Below, in pieces: positions 39,296 through 48,564 of a stretch of DNA of 64,000 bases (position 1 is the stretch's first letter; the number at the start of each line of letters is the position of its first letter). The stretch lies in NCBI GenBank assembly GCA_963082875.1, contig OY720102.1, forward strand, positions 9,150,990 through 9,214,989, given 5' to 3'. The translations under genes and the position numbers were made by a program. Source of the stretch: Corella eumyota. Lineage: Eukaryota; Chordata; Ascidiacea; Phlebobranchia; Corellidae. The notes under the pieces were generated by a model. It searched no databases. It was given only the letters and a program-made list of their open reading frames with translations, and had not been told where the DNA came from.

Positions 39296-39340
39296 TGACA
39301 ACAACCATAAAGATATCAGCTTTATATTAAACATATTGCA
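38338..39340 (+). mobile_element. hAT/ZMYM1-like element 5' part (relic C)
   Basis: Begins CAGTGGCGGCTCGTCTATGG and continues with the same non-coding 5' region as relic B (27502). It reaches a scrap of coding frame at 39145 (MILTMKKLKEKGHILSNFIK, LTFCDVQILVGKKLLIKQQ), possibly the transposase N-terminus. The right end is lost before the tRNA array. It was present before the 2.5-kb duplication. Confidence 0.8.
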
Positions 39341-39517
39341 GCTTTTCAATAGCTTTAAACAAAAACAAACTGCTTTTATTTTTTGTATAGTATTAGCTCC
39401 GTGATAAATACTGTTAAGATTGTGTTAGAAGGTTTAAATCCTTGCGACAACATTTTATTATTTTAATTTAATTAATTAATGAATTCACGCTAGTTGCCTC
39501 AGGAAGGAATAACATGA

Positions 39518-39583
39518 GTTATCGTGGCCGAGTGGTTAAGGCGATACACTCTACCCGCGCAGGTTTAAATCCTGCCGACAATG
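39518..39583 (+). pseudogene. tRNA-Ser-like pseudogene lacking the anticodon arm
   Basis: GTTATCGTGGCCGAGTGGTT is followed by GCGATACACTCTACCCGCGC and the T arm CAGGTTTAAATCCTG and CCGACAAT. About 15 bases, including the anticodon, are missing. Confidence 0.7.
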
Positions 39584-39810
39584 CATATTTTATTTTAATT
39601 AAAATTTATTCAATTTTAGTCAGTTTAGTAAATTTATTGTTTTAATAATAATGCAATCTCAACAATATATATGATGGTTAAGTTATGATATTTTTTTTGA
39701 ATTTTTGTTTGATTTAAAAAGTTGTACATATCTGTTAAAGTTTTTATCAATTTACAGAAACAGTTAATATACTACAACACCTTTAAAAAAACAATAAAAA
39801 CTAAACATGC

Positions 39811-39869
39811 GATAGATTTAAAATCTATTGGGCTCTGCCCGCACATGTTCGAATTCTGCCGAAAACGCA
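39811..39869 (+). pseudogene. 5'-truncated tRNA-like pseudogene
   Basis: Starts within the D arm (GCGATAGATTTAAAATCTAT). The loop would read TAA at the anticodon. Then the GGGCTCTGCCC variable arm, TGTTCGAATTCTG and CCGAAAACG. Confidence 0.6.
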
Positions 39870-39947
39870 TTTTTTTATTTCAGTTTTAATACAAATTTGA
39901 ATAATTAATTTAAATCACGCTAGCTGCTCAGTGATGGAAACATACAA

Positions 39948-40029
39948 GTTGTCGTGGCCGAGTGGTTAAGGCGATAGACTAGAAATCTATTGGGCTCAGC
40001 CGGCGCAGGTTCGAATCCTGCCGACAACG
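39948..40029 (+). tRNA. tRNA-Ser(AGA), the one apparently functional copy
   Basis: 82 nt. The acceptor GTTGTCG pairs fully with CGACAAC, discriminator G. The D arm contains the A box TGGCCGAGTGGTT. The anticodon stem ATAGA/TCTAT encloses loop CTAGAAA with AGA at 39981-39983. A long class II variable arm follows, then the T arm CAGGTTCGAATCCTG (B box). A TTTTTT Pol III terminator lies four bases downstream (about 40033). It reads serine UCU codons, and wobble-modified inosine would extend that to UCC/UCA-type reading. It lies in a tandem array of about 150-bp units with decayed sisters on both sides. Confidence 0.85.
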
Positions 40030-40105
40030 CATATTTTTTCAGTTTTAATACAATTTTAATTAAATAAAATCACGGTAGCTGCTTCGAAAAAGGAACCTAA
40101 GAGTT

Positions 40106-40185
40106 GTCGTGGCCGTGTGGTTAAGGGGATAGACTAAAAATGTATTATGCTATGCATGCGCAGATTTAAACGCCTTTTGTGTTTT
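40106..40185 (+). pseudogene. tRNA-Ser-like pseudogene
   Basis: GTTGTCGTGGCCGTGTGGTT is followed by GGATAGACTAAAAATGTATT and a lost T arm (GCGCAGATTTAAACGCC). The 3' acceptor is missing. Confidence 0.6.
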
Positions 40186-40246
40186 AATTAAAAATTTAAT
40201 CAATTAATTAAAATCACGCCAGTTGCCCTGAAAATTAAACATAACA

Positions 40247-40329
40247 GTTTTCGTTGCTAAGTGGTTAAGGATTATAGACTAGAAATGTTTTAGGCTCTGC
40301 CCGCGCAGGTTCGAATCCTGTCGACAATG
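40247..40329 (+). pseudogene. tRNA-Ser(AGA)-like pseudogene
   Basis: GTTTTCGTTGCTAAGTGGTT, then ATAGACTAGAAATGTTTT, then GGCTCTGCCCGC, CAGGTTCGAATCCTG and TCGACAAT. The T arm is perfect; the acceptor and anticodon stems are mispaired. Confidence 0.65.
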
Positions 40330-40401
40330 GATTTTCATTATAGTTTTTTAAAATCCATATTTAAAAATTTAGCACAAAAAAGTTGATAAACAGAGGACTG
40401 G

Positions 40402-40457
40402 GTTAAGGCGATAGACCAGAAATCTATTGGGCTCTGCCTGCGCAGATTCGAATCCCT
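40402..40457 (+). pseudogene. Truncated tRNA-Ser(AGA)-like pseudogene
   Basis: Only GGTTAAGGCGATAGACCAGA through to GCGCAGATTCGAATCC remains; both acceptor halves are gone. Confidence 0.6.
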
Positions 40458-40459
40458 TT

Positions 40460-40998
40460 TTTTCTGTAATTAACCTGAAATTTTAGTCAGTATTGTAAAT
40501 TTATTGTTTTAGTAATAAAACAATCTCAACAATATATATGATGGTTAGGTAATGATATTTTTTTGGATTTTGTTTGATTTAAAAAGTTGTACATATCTGT
40601 TAAAGTTTTTATTAATAATACTTTAAATTATGATAAGAATCTTTTTTAAATGGAGTCACAAAGTTCAACCTAAATTATTTACAGAACAGTAAATAGACTT
40701 AAACACGATTTATAAAAACTAAACGCAAAATGGTAACACCAAGTACAGGAAAGCAAAGGTTTTAAGACTGATAAGATGTACAGATGCATGGAAAATATGC
40801 CCTTAAACGTACTGCCCAAAATTAACGACTTTGCCAAATTTGTAAAAAAATATCATAATGATGTTGAAAAGTAAGGTATTTAATATTTAGCATTAAGTTT
40901 AAAAGTTGTTTACTTAATTAAAGTTAAATTTATATTTAACAAGTGTACTTACAAACTGCTAAAAAAAAATTAAACAATCTATAAACTAATAAAAACAA
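40460..40998 (+). repeat. Right arm of the large inverted repeat (partner 35511-36100)
   Basis: Inverse of the left arm, as described for that feature. The part at 40470-40620 also repeats directly at 39590-39760 (ATTTTAGTCAGT...CAATCTCAACAATATATATG). Confidence 0.85.
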
Positions 40999-43371
40999 TA
41001 TGTTTTCTCTCGTATTTTACGTACTTAAGTTTTTGCAAAAACTGTAAATACAAATGTTACCATAGTATAAAAATATTTTTATGACAAAATTGAAAAACGT
41101 TATTTACAAAATAAATTATAATCTTATATAAAATTTAAAGTTAAAATTATTACATTGGAGAACCACATTTTGACCATGCTTGCAAAATAATTAAAAAATT
41201 GGTTGATACCTAAAAAAGAATCTTGAAATTTATAATATCTAAAAGATTTACTGAATTTTTTTTTAATATATAAAATTATGTAGTTTTGTAAAACCCCCAG
41301 TTAAAATCTCGTAACTTATATTTGATTGATTATATTTACATTAAGGTAACTAAGTGACGTTTTTTTGGATTTAAACCACTTACAAGTTTTAGTTATAAAA
41401 TATTAGGGTTTATTAATAAAATATTAGGGTTTATTGACCAAAGTTAACTAGGGCTATATTAAATCGCTGTTAAACATGAGTCTGTCTTAATTATTAAAAT
41501 AGCACGCAAGTAAATTAATTATGTTACAAATTATATTTTAACTTAAACACACACACCAAAAACTGACTTGAGTGTTTTATTATTTTTATTTGGTTTATTT
41601 TTAAGGAGAAAATGTCTTTTTGTATTGTTTTTTTGTTGTATATATATATAAACCTTTAACCTGCATACTATTCAAATAATACGATTAGGTATATAAAACT
41701 GTCATTATATTGCAAAACTAGTTAAAGTAATAAACCGGGCACATAATTATTTTTTTAAATAAAATGCAATACCTGTTTAAATTAGTTACCATAGTTATTT
41801 TTGTAATTCCGACTATAATTGTTTTAAATTACTTTATCAACGAAGTGAAATAACGTAAAAGTTGCAACAAATATTTGCAGTTGGCCATTTATATTTACCC
41901 ACAACCAGATATTCGGATTTTTATCATTTTTGCTCATTAATTGAACAGATATGTAGTTTTACAATTGTGATCTTACAACTCGAGTTGTAACAAGGTATAT
42001 CTTTTGGGTTACGTTAAAAACTACGAAGAAGATTTTTGTTTTTTTAATTTTATTATTTGTTACTCCACAATTGGGTTTAGAACTTTAACATTCGTTTGAT
42101 TAAAATTTGACAATTTGTCCAGCAAAATTCTATTAAAATTCGTTTTTTAAAATTAAACATCGTAGCATAAAATAAATAGCCTATATACTTTATTTAAAAA
42201 GAAAATCAAATTATTTGTTACAAACGGTAAAAAGAATGACATAGCACTCGTACCTAATGTATTTAAAGAATACCCAAAATGTCACTTATAAGCATAACAA
42301 TATAAATAGAGGCTAAATAAGTTTTAGGTTTCTTGTATTTACAGTCTCGCAAAAATTTAGTACCATTATATTAACTAGAGATGTATTAATTTTTACCTAT
42401 GTTAAAATAATATAAACACATCTTTAGATGTATTATAATTATACAGTTAAACTTAACACATTAAGACAGTACATGTGATTAAGGTGTTTAGACATATATT
42501 TTAAAGAACCGTTAAAGAAATGGAAAATTTTGCCAGGTTCTTAATAGTAAAGTTTTGTTCGGAAACTGTAGACTACAGGTGATCTTAAAGCCAGTGGTGG
42601 CTCGTCTATGGGACTAAAACCAACATTTTTTTTATTCAAATTATATATTATTTTCTTAAACAATATGTATTTATTCTGCTATGTTTTTCCCTAGAATTAT
42701 TAAAAATATTAAAAATTAGCGCCTATTTTGGCCACAACTACGTAAAAAATTTCGAAAAACGAAAAGTTAACTTGTGTAAGCTAAACAAAAATTAGCACCA
42801 CGGGCTGCCAAATACAAAATATTTTAACGCCGTTTTTACTGTCAGAATTCCGAAATTTGGAAAAAAGTTGAGAAAAAGACCACCATAGAGTTGCCAAATA
42901 TTTTGACAATTTCAAACGGTGTATATTAACAAATTTTATTGTTTTTGTTTAACTATTAAACAAAAATAAATTAGCCGTAAACTGAGTTTCGCATTATTGT
43001 TTAAGGAAGTTTTAAGGCCCAAAGGCCCCCAATAATATTTTATTAAAAAAAAATAGAAATAATAAACGTTCGATTAAAAAAACGGGTATATTCTTAAATT
43101 AAATTTATGATGAAAAGGTCGCTCTTAAGTCTCACTAGAGCTAAAACAGCAAGTTAAATCAATTTTTGCATTCTTTTTAAAGAGTTATATGTTAATAAAT
43201 GCTTTTAATTTTGATAAAGGCAAGTTTTCAAAGATAATCATAATGAATTTACTGCCTGACAAGTAGACTTATAGGCAGGTTGCCTGACATTTTGTGATGT
43301 GCATATTTTGGTGGGCAAGAAGTTGTTAATTAAACAGCAAACTTTTGTAATTGAAGAATATTTTGGTTATT
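40875..43371 (+). repeat. Direct duplication, unit 2
   Basis: Second copy of 36645-39295, 2.5 kb. It contains a small extra tandem (ATTAGGGTTTATTAATAAAAT near 41402-41430) and lacks about 180 bases near its 3' end. Confidence 0.9.
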
Positions 43372-43558
43372 GGCTGGCATCCGTTCATCTGTTTTTTTAA
43401 AACAAACATTGCACTTAATAAAATGCAGAAATGAATTGATGAAAAAATAATTCATACCAGAAAAACGAGGTTAGAGTTCCCATGTAAAAAGATTTTTTAA
43501 ATATAAACCACAAATTCGACAAACAAGACAAAGTTAAAATGCATTAAAATTCAATAAA

Positions 43559-43578
43559 ATGGGGAGGGGGGGGGGGAA
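43559..43578 (+). repeat. Poly-G tract
   Basis: GGGGAGGGGGGGGGGG directly before the LTR-like piece; the longest G-run in the window. Confidence 0.8.
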
Positions 43579-43579
43579 A

Positions 43580-43851
43580 GAAGGCCAACGGCTTTACAAC
43601 GAACTAACTTTTATTGCCTCTTGGTTTTGCTATAAATACTGGAACAATTCAAACATTTTTAACAAATCTACCGATAGTTGGCCACGGTCGCATCTCGCAA
43701 TAGCTGGACCTACAAACCGTGCTATCTTGCTGTAACCGTAACGTCAGTCTAGCGATCTTGTAACGTAACTTTTATTTAAACCGTGTAAGTGTTTTGCCGT
43801 TTTACAATAAAAATATTACTGTTACCGTCTTGTCGTTTATAAATAAAACTT
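43580..43851 (+). mobile_element. Solo LTR-like piece (fossil), partner of the arms at 52.3-54.6 kb
   Basis: A 270-bp stretch matching part of both arms of the 52269-54608 element: AAGGCCAACGGCTTTACAAC, a TATA-like GCTATAAATACTGG, ACCGATAGTTGGCCAC, and CGTTTATAAATAAAACTT with a poly-A-type signal at its end. The TATA and AATAAA signals suit an LTR, but the unit could also be a truncated retrocopy. Old and non-coding. Confidence 0.65.
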
Positions 43852-44384
43852 TTTTGTGATATATGATATTATTTATATTTTTTATTAAATCAGTTTGACT
43901 TTGAATACTTTTTAATTTTTAAATTTCAACTATAAAACTTACTCTCAAGGTAATTATTTAGCATACAACTAAGTCTGATATACTTTTAAAATATATTCAT
44001 TCAAATGAAAAAAATTAAATAGATTATTAACAAAAACTTAATCTGTTGTGTCTTAATTACAATACCTAATAATATATATCATGTTATTTATAGAAGAGCT
44101 GGCAAGATGAACAAGGAAGATCAATAAATTATTTTCTATATTTTTTCCTTCAAATGTGTTGTCAGTTGTTACATAACTTGCACCATTATTTTCCCTACGT
44201 TTTTAGTTTTAAACTACTATTTGGACACGCCGATCCGATAAATTGGCTTAACTCAGCCACCCGCCATTATATAAAAGCCGATATATCGGCTTTGGCATTG
44301 CGCCACATCCGGGGTAATTGGACATAATTACTTCACTTGTTTGCTTTCAAAATTAAAAGGAGGCTTGTGGAAAATTTTTCTTTC

Positions 44385-44760
44385 GATATATGGGTGTGGT
44401 GAAAAAGCCCCATTTACAACGTTATTGGAGCAAGCGGGAAATCTATAACAACTCGTTTCGTTTAAAATACATGGCAAGAGATAGAATTCTCAGGAATCTA
44501 TAATATTATACCAGTCTTAAACTTTACAGAGCTGCTCCTACACCAAATCAATGCTGTTGGTACCTGCACGGCCAATCGCAAGCAAATGCCAGAACATTTT
44601 CTGAAGCAGAAGATTGAAAATGGGTTAACAATCGCATGCAGAAAAAGACAGCTTATTGCCCTCAAATGGGGTGATAAAAAAGACGATATCATGCTTGCAA
44701 CTAAAGGGAGCAGCAGCTCAATGAGTAAAGTTTCGGTGCGGCGGAATAAGAGGCCGTAAA
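44385..44760 (+). pseudogene. piggyBac transposase fragment (PGBD4-like)
   Basis: Plus-strand scraps in two frames. MGVVKKPHLQRYWSKREIYN with FRLKYMARDRILRNL matches the N-terminal part of the family (MGI-KLP...YWS...F...MSRNRF). After a gap, LLLHQINAVGTCTANRKQMP, EHFLKQKIENG and LIALKWGDKKDDIMLATK match the segment around the third catalytic Asp (family: GTVR-NRKGMP...WKDKK-V-MLST). The Asp in the GDKKD motif is kept. A large internal deletion and frameshifts make it dead. piggyBac enzymes also target TTAA, so such a source could have mobilised TTAA MITEs in this genome. Confidence 0.8.
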
Positions 44761-44884
44761 TAAAATTAAAAGCCACCCTCCAGGGCTATTAACAACCATA
44801 TTGCAATACTATGCATATTTTAAAAACCCTCGGGTAGTATTGCAATTTATTTTTTGATTTGGGAAATCTCGCACTAGTGAATTC

Positions 44885-44942
44885 ACACAGTGTTTATCAG
44901 AGGGCCGTCCACAGTAAAAAAAAAGGGCCGTCCACAGTAAAA
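44885..44942 (+). repeat. Short tandem duplication GGGCCGTCCACAGTAAAA
   Basis: The 18-base unit occurs twice, near 44902 and 44924, separated by an A-run. It marks the edge between the piggyBac fragment and copy 3. Confidence 0.7.
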
Positions 44943-46757
44943 GAAATCACACTGTCTGTGAAACTTCAATATAGCTTCCCATTCGATTGGAAATGTTTGC
45001 ATTACAAAAACTGCCACAGAAAGGGCATAAGTTAAAAAGTTACATTAAATTTTTGTGGTACACAATAAATTTTTCGTCTGTTCTTGAATCATCTTTTGAT
45101 AAGTTTCTGTTAAAAGAAAAAGTTTATGGAAATTACTATTTCGTTTAAAAAAAAGAAATAGTTTTTTTTTGTTATAATAAGCTGTTGAAATAGCATTATT
45201 TTTAAAAACAGTTCTACTTACAGCGTTGATTCTAGATCACTAACATTGTATGAGACATTTTCTAGGGCAAATGTTGGGTCACTCTGCTCATCATCCACAA
45301 AACTCAAATCGACATTTTCAAATTTTCTTTTTTTTGTGGTGTTGAGGTGCTTACTGGACCAATAAATGGTTTCCAAGTTTGGCCAAATTCAAATTTCTCT
45401 ACTGTAGCTTGAACTCCTATTAAATATTTAAAAAATTACACCTAATATTAAAATCTAGTGTAGTTTTAAAAAAAAATAGTCTATCATTTTATTAAAAAAG
45501 TGTTACCTATACTTGCTGTTTTAGTATCAGTCTGTGTATATTTTGACCACACATGATGTGTTTTTAAAACATTTCGTGTTTGTGTTGAAGTGGCTTTACT
45601 TAGAGGTTTACATTGGGTTCCCATTTCGCAATATTTTTGTAGCCCAGATGTACTTGCCTCGGCTTCCATAACTACCTGCAAATCACTTTTGATGTGGATT
45701 GGTGAAACAACCTGCTTATAAAAATAATTTGTCAACAATTTGTTAATAATTGCTAACATATAGCTTCTTACTAACCTTATGTGCTGGGTAGATTGAAGGA
45801 ATAGCATCATTATTCAGGATAAGCTTTTTGGCAAATCCCATTGTAAACTGGTTAAAGTTTTTAAAATCTGGCTTTAAAATGCAAACTACATATTGAAGAC
45901 TGCTTTTTCAAAGAGTACCCACTCTTCTCGAAGTTGTGGGTGTTTGGGGAAATAAAACATACTAACATCTCTTTTGTCAGAATTTCCTTTACAATCAGCT
46001 ACAACACACCAACTCGGCATTTTGATTGAATGATTTTTTTAAATGGCTTAGTAATTTAAATATATATAACCTTTTTTTAAAAAATGCTATATTGCAACAC
46101 ACCATTAGTAAACAAACAAATACATATTAAAGCCTTAAATGATTATATAAACTGAATAATTTAAGCTGGTTATACAATGAATAACATTGCTCTGTTACCT
46201 TACAAGCGCCTGAACTACAATCAACAATCAAAAATAGTATCAATCTGACTGACCTTCTGACAGGAAAATAAGCTACAAACCAAATAAAAACGCTAAAACA
46301 TTATCAATTTCTACAAATTATTTAAATAACAGTATCACGCAGTGCTAAGCAATTAGGCTAACTATCGTGCCAGCATGTGATAAGACTGATTTTAATTAAT
46401 CTGTGTAAGGCTTTTTTAGGGCAACTCACGCGCAAAAGCTAAATACTATTTACGTTTTAAGTTTGTAGTAAATAAGTTATAATCAAATAAAATCTAATAA
46501 AGAATTTTAGTAGTTTAACCTATCTAAAGTGTTGTCGTTTTTAAATTAGAATTTTGATTCGACGTGTAAGACTATTGTGACATCATAATCTCCCGGAGTG
46601 ACGTCAGAACCCGTTTTGGACAATTTTTTTTCTCGAAAATTCAAATTAAGTTTAAAAATAAATTAAAACGTTTTTAAATGACGAACATTTATAATTAGCT
46701 ATATGTTGGCATAAATATTAATTTTAAATTGAGTTGTTTTAGCATGGGCTACACACT
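44940..46757 (-). mobile_element. TTAA-type THAP/DDE transposon, copy 3 (N-terminal half only)
   Basis: A minus-strand relic of the same family as copies 1 and 2. Probable right end at 46757: the sequence reads inward from TTAA (46758-46761) as AGTGTGTAGCCCATGCTAAA, resembling copy 1's AGGGCCTGCGACATGCAAAA. The gene runs left from 46021 and is cut near 44940 before the catalytic core. No left end or P2X7-like partner is present. Confidence 0.6.
44960..46021 (-). pseudogene. THAP-domain transposase N-terminal half (copy 3)
   Basis: The minus strand from ATG 46021: MPSWCVVADCKGNSDKRDVS and MFYFPKHPQLREEWVLFEK form the front of a THAP finger. Then, in two other frames, SSICSLHFK supplies the C-x2-H-F pair and NNDAIPSIYPAHK the AVPT-like end. 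A linker with repeated STQT/YTQT motifs (about 45700-45500) and a basic patch follows. A ribbon region comes last: DEKFIVYHKNLM and LFNLCPFCGSFCNANISNRM, with two Cys pairs matching copy 2's CPEC. At least four frame changes; no catalytic core. The THAP finger here is of a different subfamily from copy 1's. Confidence 0.8.
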
Positions 46758-46761
46758 TTAA

Positions 46762-47628
46762 TAATAGAAGTTGTCGGTATTCCACGCGTTTTTCACTTTC
46801 TGCGCACCATTTCAATTTTAATCTGGGGTCGTTCATGGCTGATAAAATATACAGTGGTTGATTCAAAAAGTAATTTAATCGCGCAGTTATCGAACACTTT
46901 AATTTATTTAAAATAAATTACGTAAAGCGAGGGTTGATACTTCGCAAATGGGGTTTCAACCCTAGTACACATGGCACAATTATGCTTGAAGAAACCGTTA
47001 GCTCTTTTTGACACATTGTTGTTGATTCTTTGAACGGTTGTATTGTTTAAACATTTCAAAATTTAAATTTATAATAAGTAGTCAGTCTAAACTGACTCAT
47101 TTAAAATTAATTATTGACTTATTTTATTATTTAAAAAAAGAATATTTACACTATTAAGAGTTACGTTCTGCTCTTATCTTTGTTGTCATAGATCGCCAAT
47201 TTACTAATCAATATAAACATATAAAATATATCTATTATACTTAAATATATGACTACACATCTGTTGTAAAATACATGGCTGTTGTAGCTTGGTAAATTCT
47301 ATCATATATATAGCTTAAAAAGGTATGCTTGCGAACTGGTACAGACAGAAACGTTTATTGTTATTTGTGAGAAAGTGTCTAAATCCGCCAAGTCTCTTTA
47401 TTGATTTGGCCCAAAACCGCTGAGATGGAAATAGCAAAAATGATTTATTAGTTTAAACTTATTTTCGTTAACCACAGGTGACCTAAAAACAATTAATAAT
47501 TTTAAAAATTCGAAACAAACAAATATTTTCGATAGACTCCAGCTGTTTTTGTTCATGGGAAAAGTTTTTTTTTTAGGATTACTTTTTCATAATATATTAT
47601 AAAACCTTTGTTTTAACAAAATTGTTTG
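46762..47628. other. Spacer without recognisable gene
   Basis: A+T-rich; no coding frame or structured repeat seen. Confidence 0.4.
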
Positions 47629-47715
47629 TGGCATGTTTTAAATCATAAAATTAATTTTTTCATTTTTCTGGCCGCATTAATGTAATATCTATTGTATATC
47701 TTTTTTATTGTTTGA
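47629..47715 (+). mobile_element. LINE 3'-end fragment
   Basis: Matches the 3' UTR of the LINE at 11141-11215: GGCATGTTTTAAATCATAAA, TTTTTCATTTTTCTGGCCGC, ATTGTATATCTTTT. A 5'-truncated copy, as LINEs often leave. It sits just downstream of the Harbinger exon at 47849. Confidence 0.7.
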
Positions 47716-47848
47716 TTAGAAATGTGTTGATTAAATTAATCAGCAATATACAATTTTAATATATTTTGCCGAGAAAAATCGTTGTAAAATGTAATAGTTT
47801 TTTTTTTGCGTAAAACTGTTGCAGCTAAAAGTGTTAACGACGCCTGTA

Positions 47849-48206
47849 CTATAAATGAAACGTGAGGAAACTTCTGTATGAACTGCGCACGCCATTTGCG
47901 CCTAAGCATATCTTTTTTGCCCTTTTTTTTGGCAATCTATATTCAGCAATTAGTTGTTTGTCGGGTAAATCCAACAGGTTTCTAGGTACCCTCTCAACAC
48001 GTTTTTTTTTCACGAACGTATAAAAAAGCAGCCATATTTTCAAGAACAATAATCAATACAATGCGAAAATCGATAATATTTTACTAACGGACCGTAAATG
48101 AGCTCGTTAAATTTAGAGCGATCTCGCTCGTTAAAAAACGTTTTTGCTCGCTAATGACGTATAAGTAACGAGATCGTAAACTTAACGAGTTTCGTAATGC
48201 CGCCCC
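47849..48206 (-). mobile_element. PIF/Harbinger element 5' end with transposase N-terminal exon
   Basis: The terminal repeat at 48206 reads inward GGGGCGGCATTACGAAAC, then TCGTTAAGTTTACGATCTCG. About 160 bases in, a minus-strand exon (48049-47849) encodes VERVPRNLLDLPDKQLIAEY and RLPKKRAKKICL, the N-terminal segment of Harbinger transposases (LDLSD-QLI-RYRL). The remainder of the gene is missing: a LINE 3' fragment lies next to it. A second GGGGCGGCATTACGAAAC end is at 21749. Confidence 0.65.
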
Positions 48207-48219
48207 TGTTACTTTACCA

Positions 48220-48560
48220 ATTTCGTTTTCTGCTGGTCCCCGCCCGAGACATGCATCGCAGGTTTTAAGATGCAATGGCAATAGTTCGTAAATTTCATAA
48301 ACCAGACTTTTTTTTATTACTTTTTGTAAAGGCATATGTTAATATTAAAAAAAAAGACTTTAAAGCAGCGGAGGAACATAAATATTTGTGAAAGCAAATA
48401 GTGAACCAGAAAGGAAAGAGTTTAATTTTGTAAACATAGACAATATTTAGAGAAAAAAAAGATAAGTTTACTCTTGAAAAAACATCTAACAAAGAAAAGG
48501 TGGGAAGAAATTCTAATAGTAAAAATGAAGAAATATTCACGCAAAAGCCTATCTCAGATA
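48220..48560. other. Spacer
   Basis: No credible gene; minus-strand frames here (for example 48540-48295) are low-complexity Phe/Ser/Leu chance frames. Confidence 0.35.
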
Positions 48561-48564
48561 AAAT

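Larger units (their letters stand above)
42592..44215 (+). mobile_element. hAT/ZMYM1-like element (relic D), interrupted
   Basis: Starts CAGTGGTGGCTCGTCTATGG and shares the 5' part with relics B and C. After foreign DNA at about 43372-43856 (including the LTR-like piece at 43580) the hAT sequence resumes: GATATATGATATTATTTAT to CACCATTATTTTCCC, matching 28999-29320 of relic B. The right terminal repeat is absent. Confidence 0.75.
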
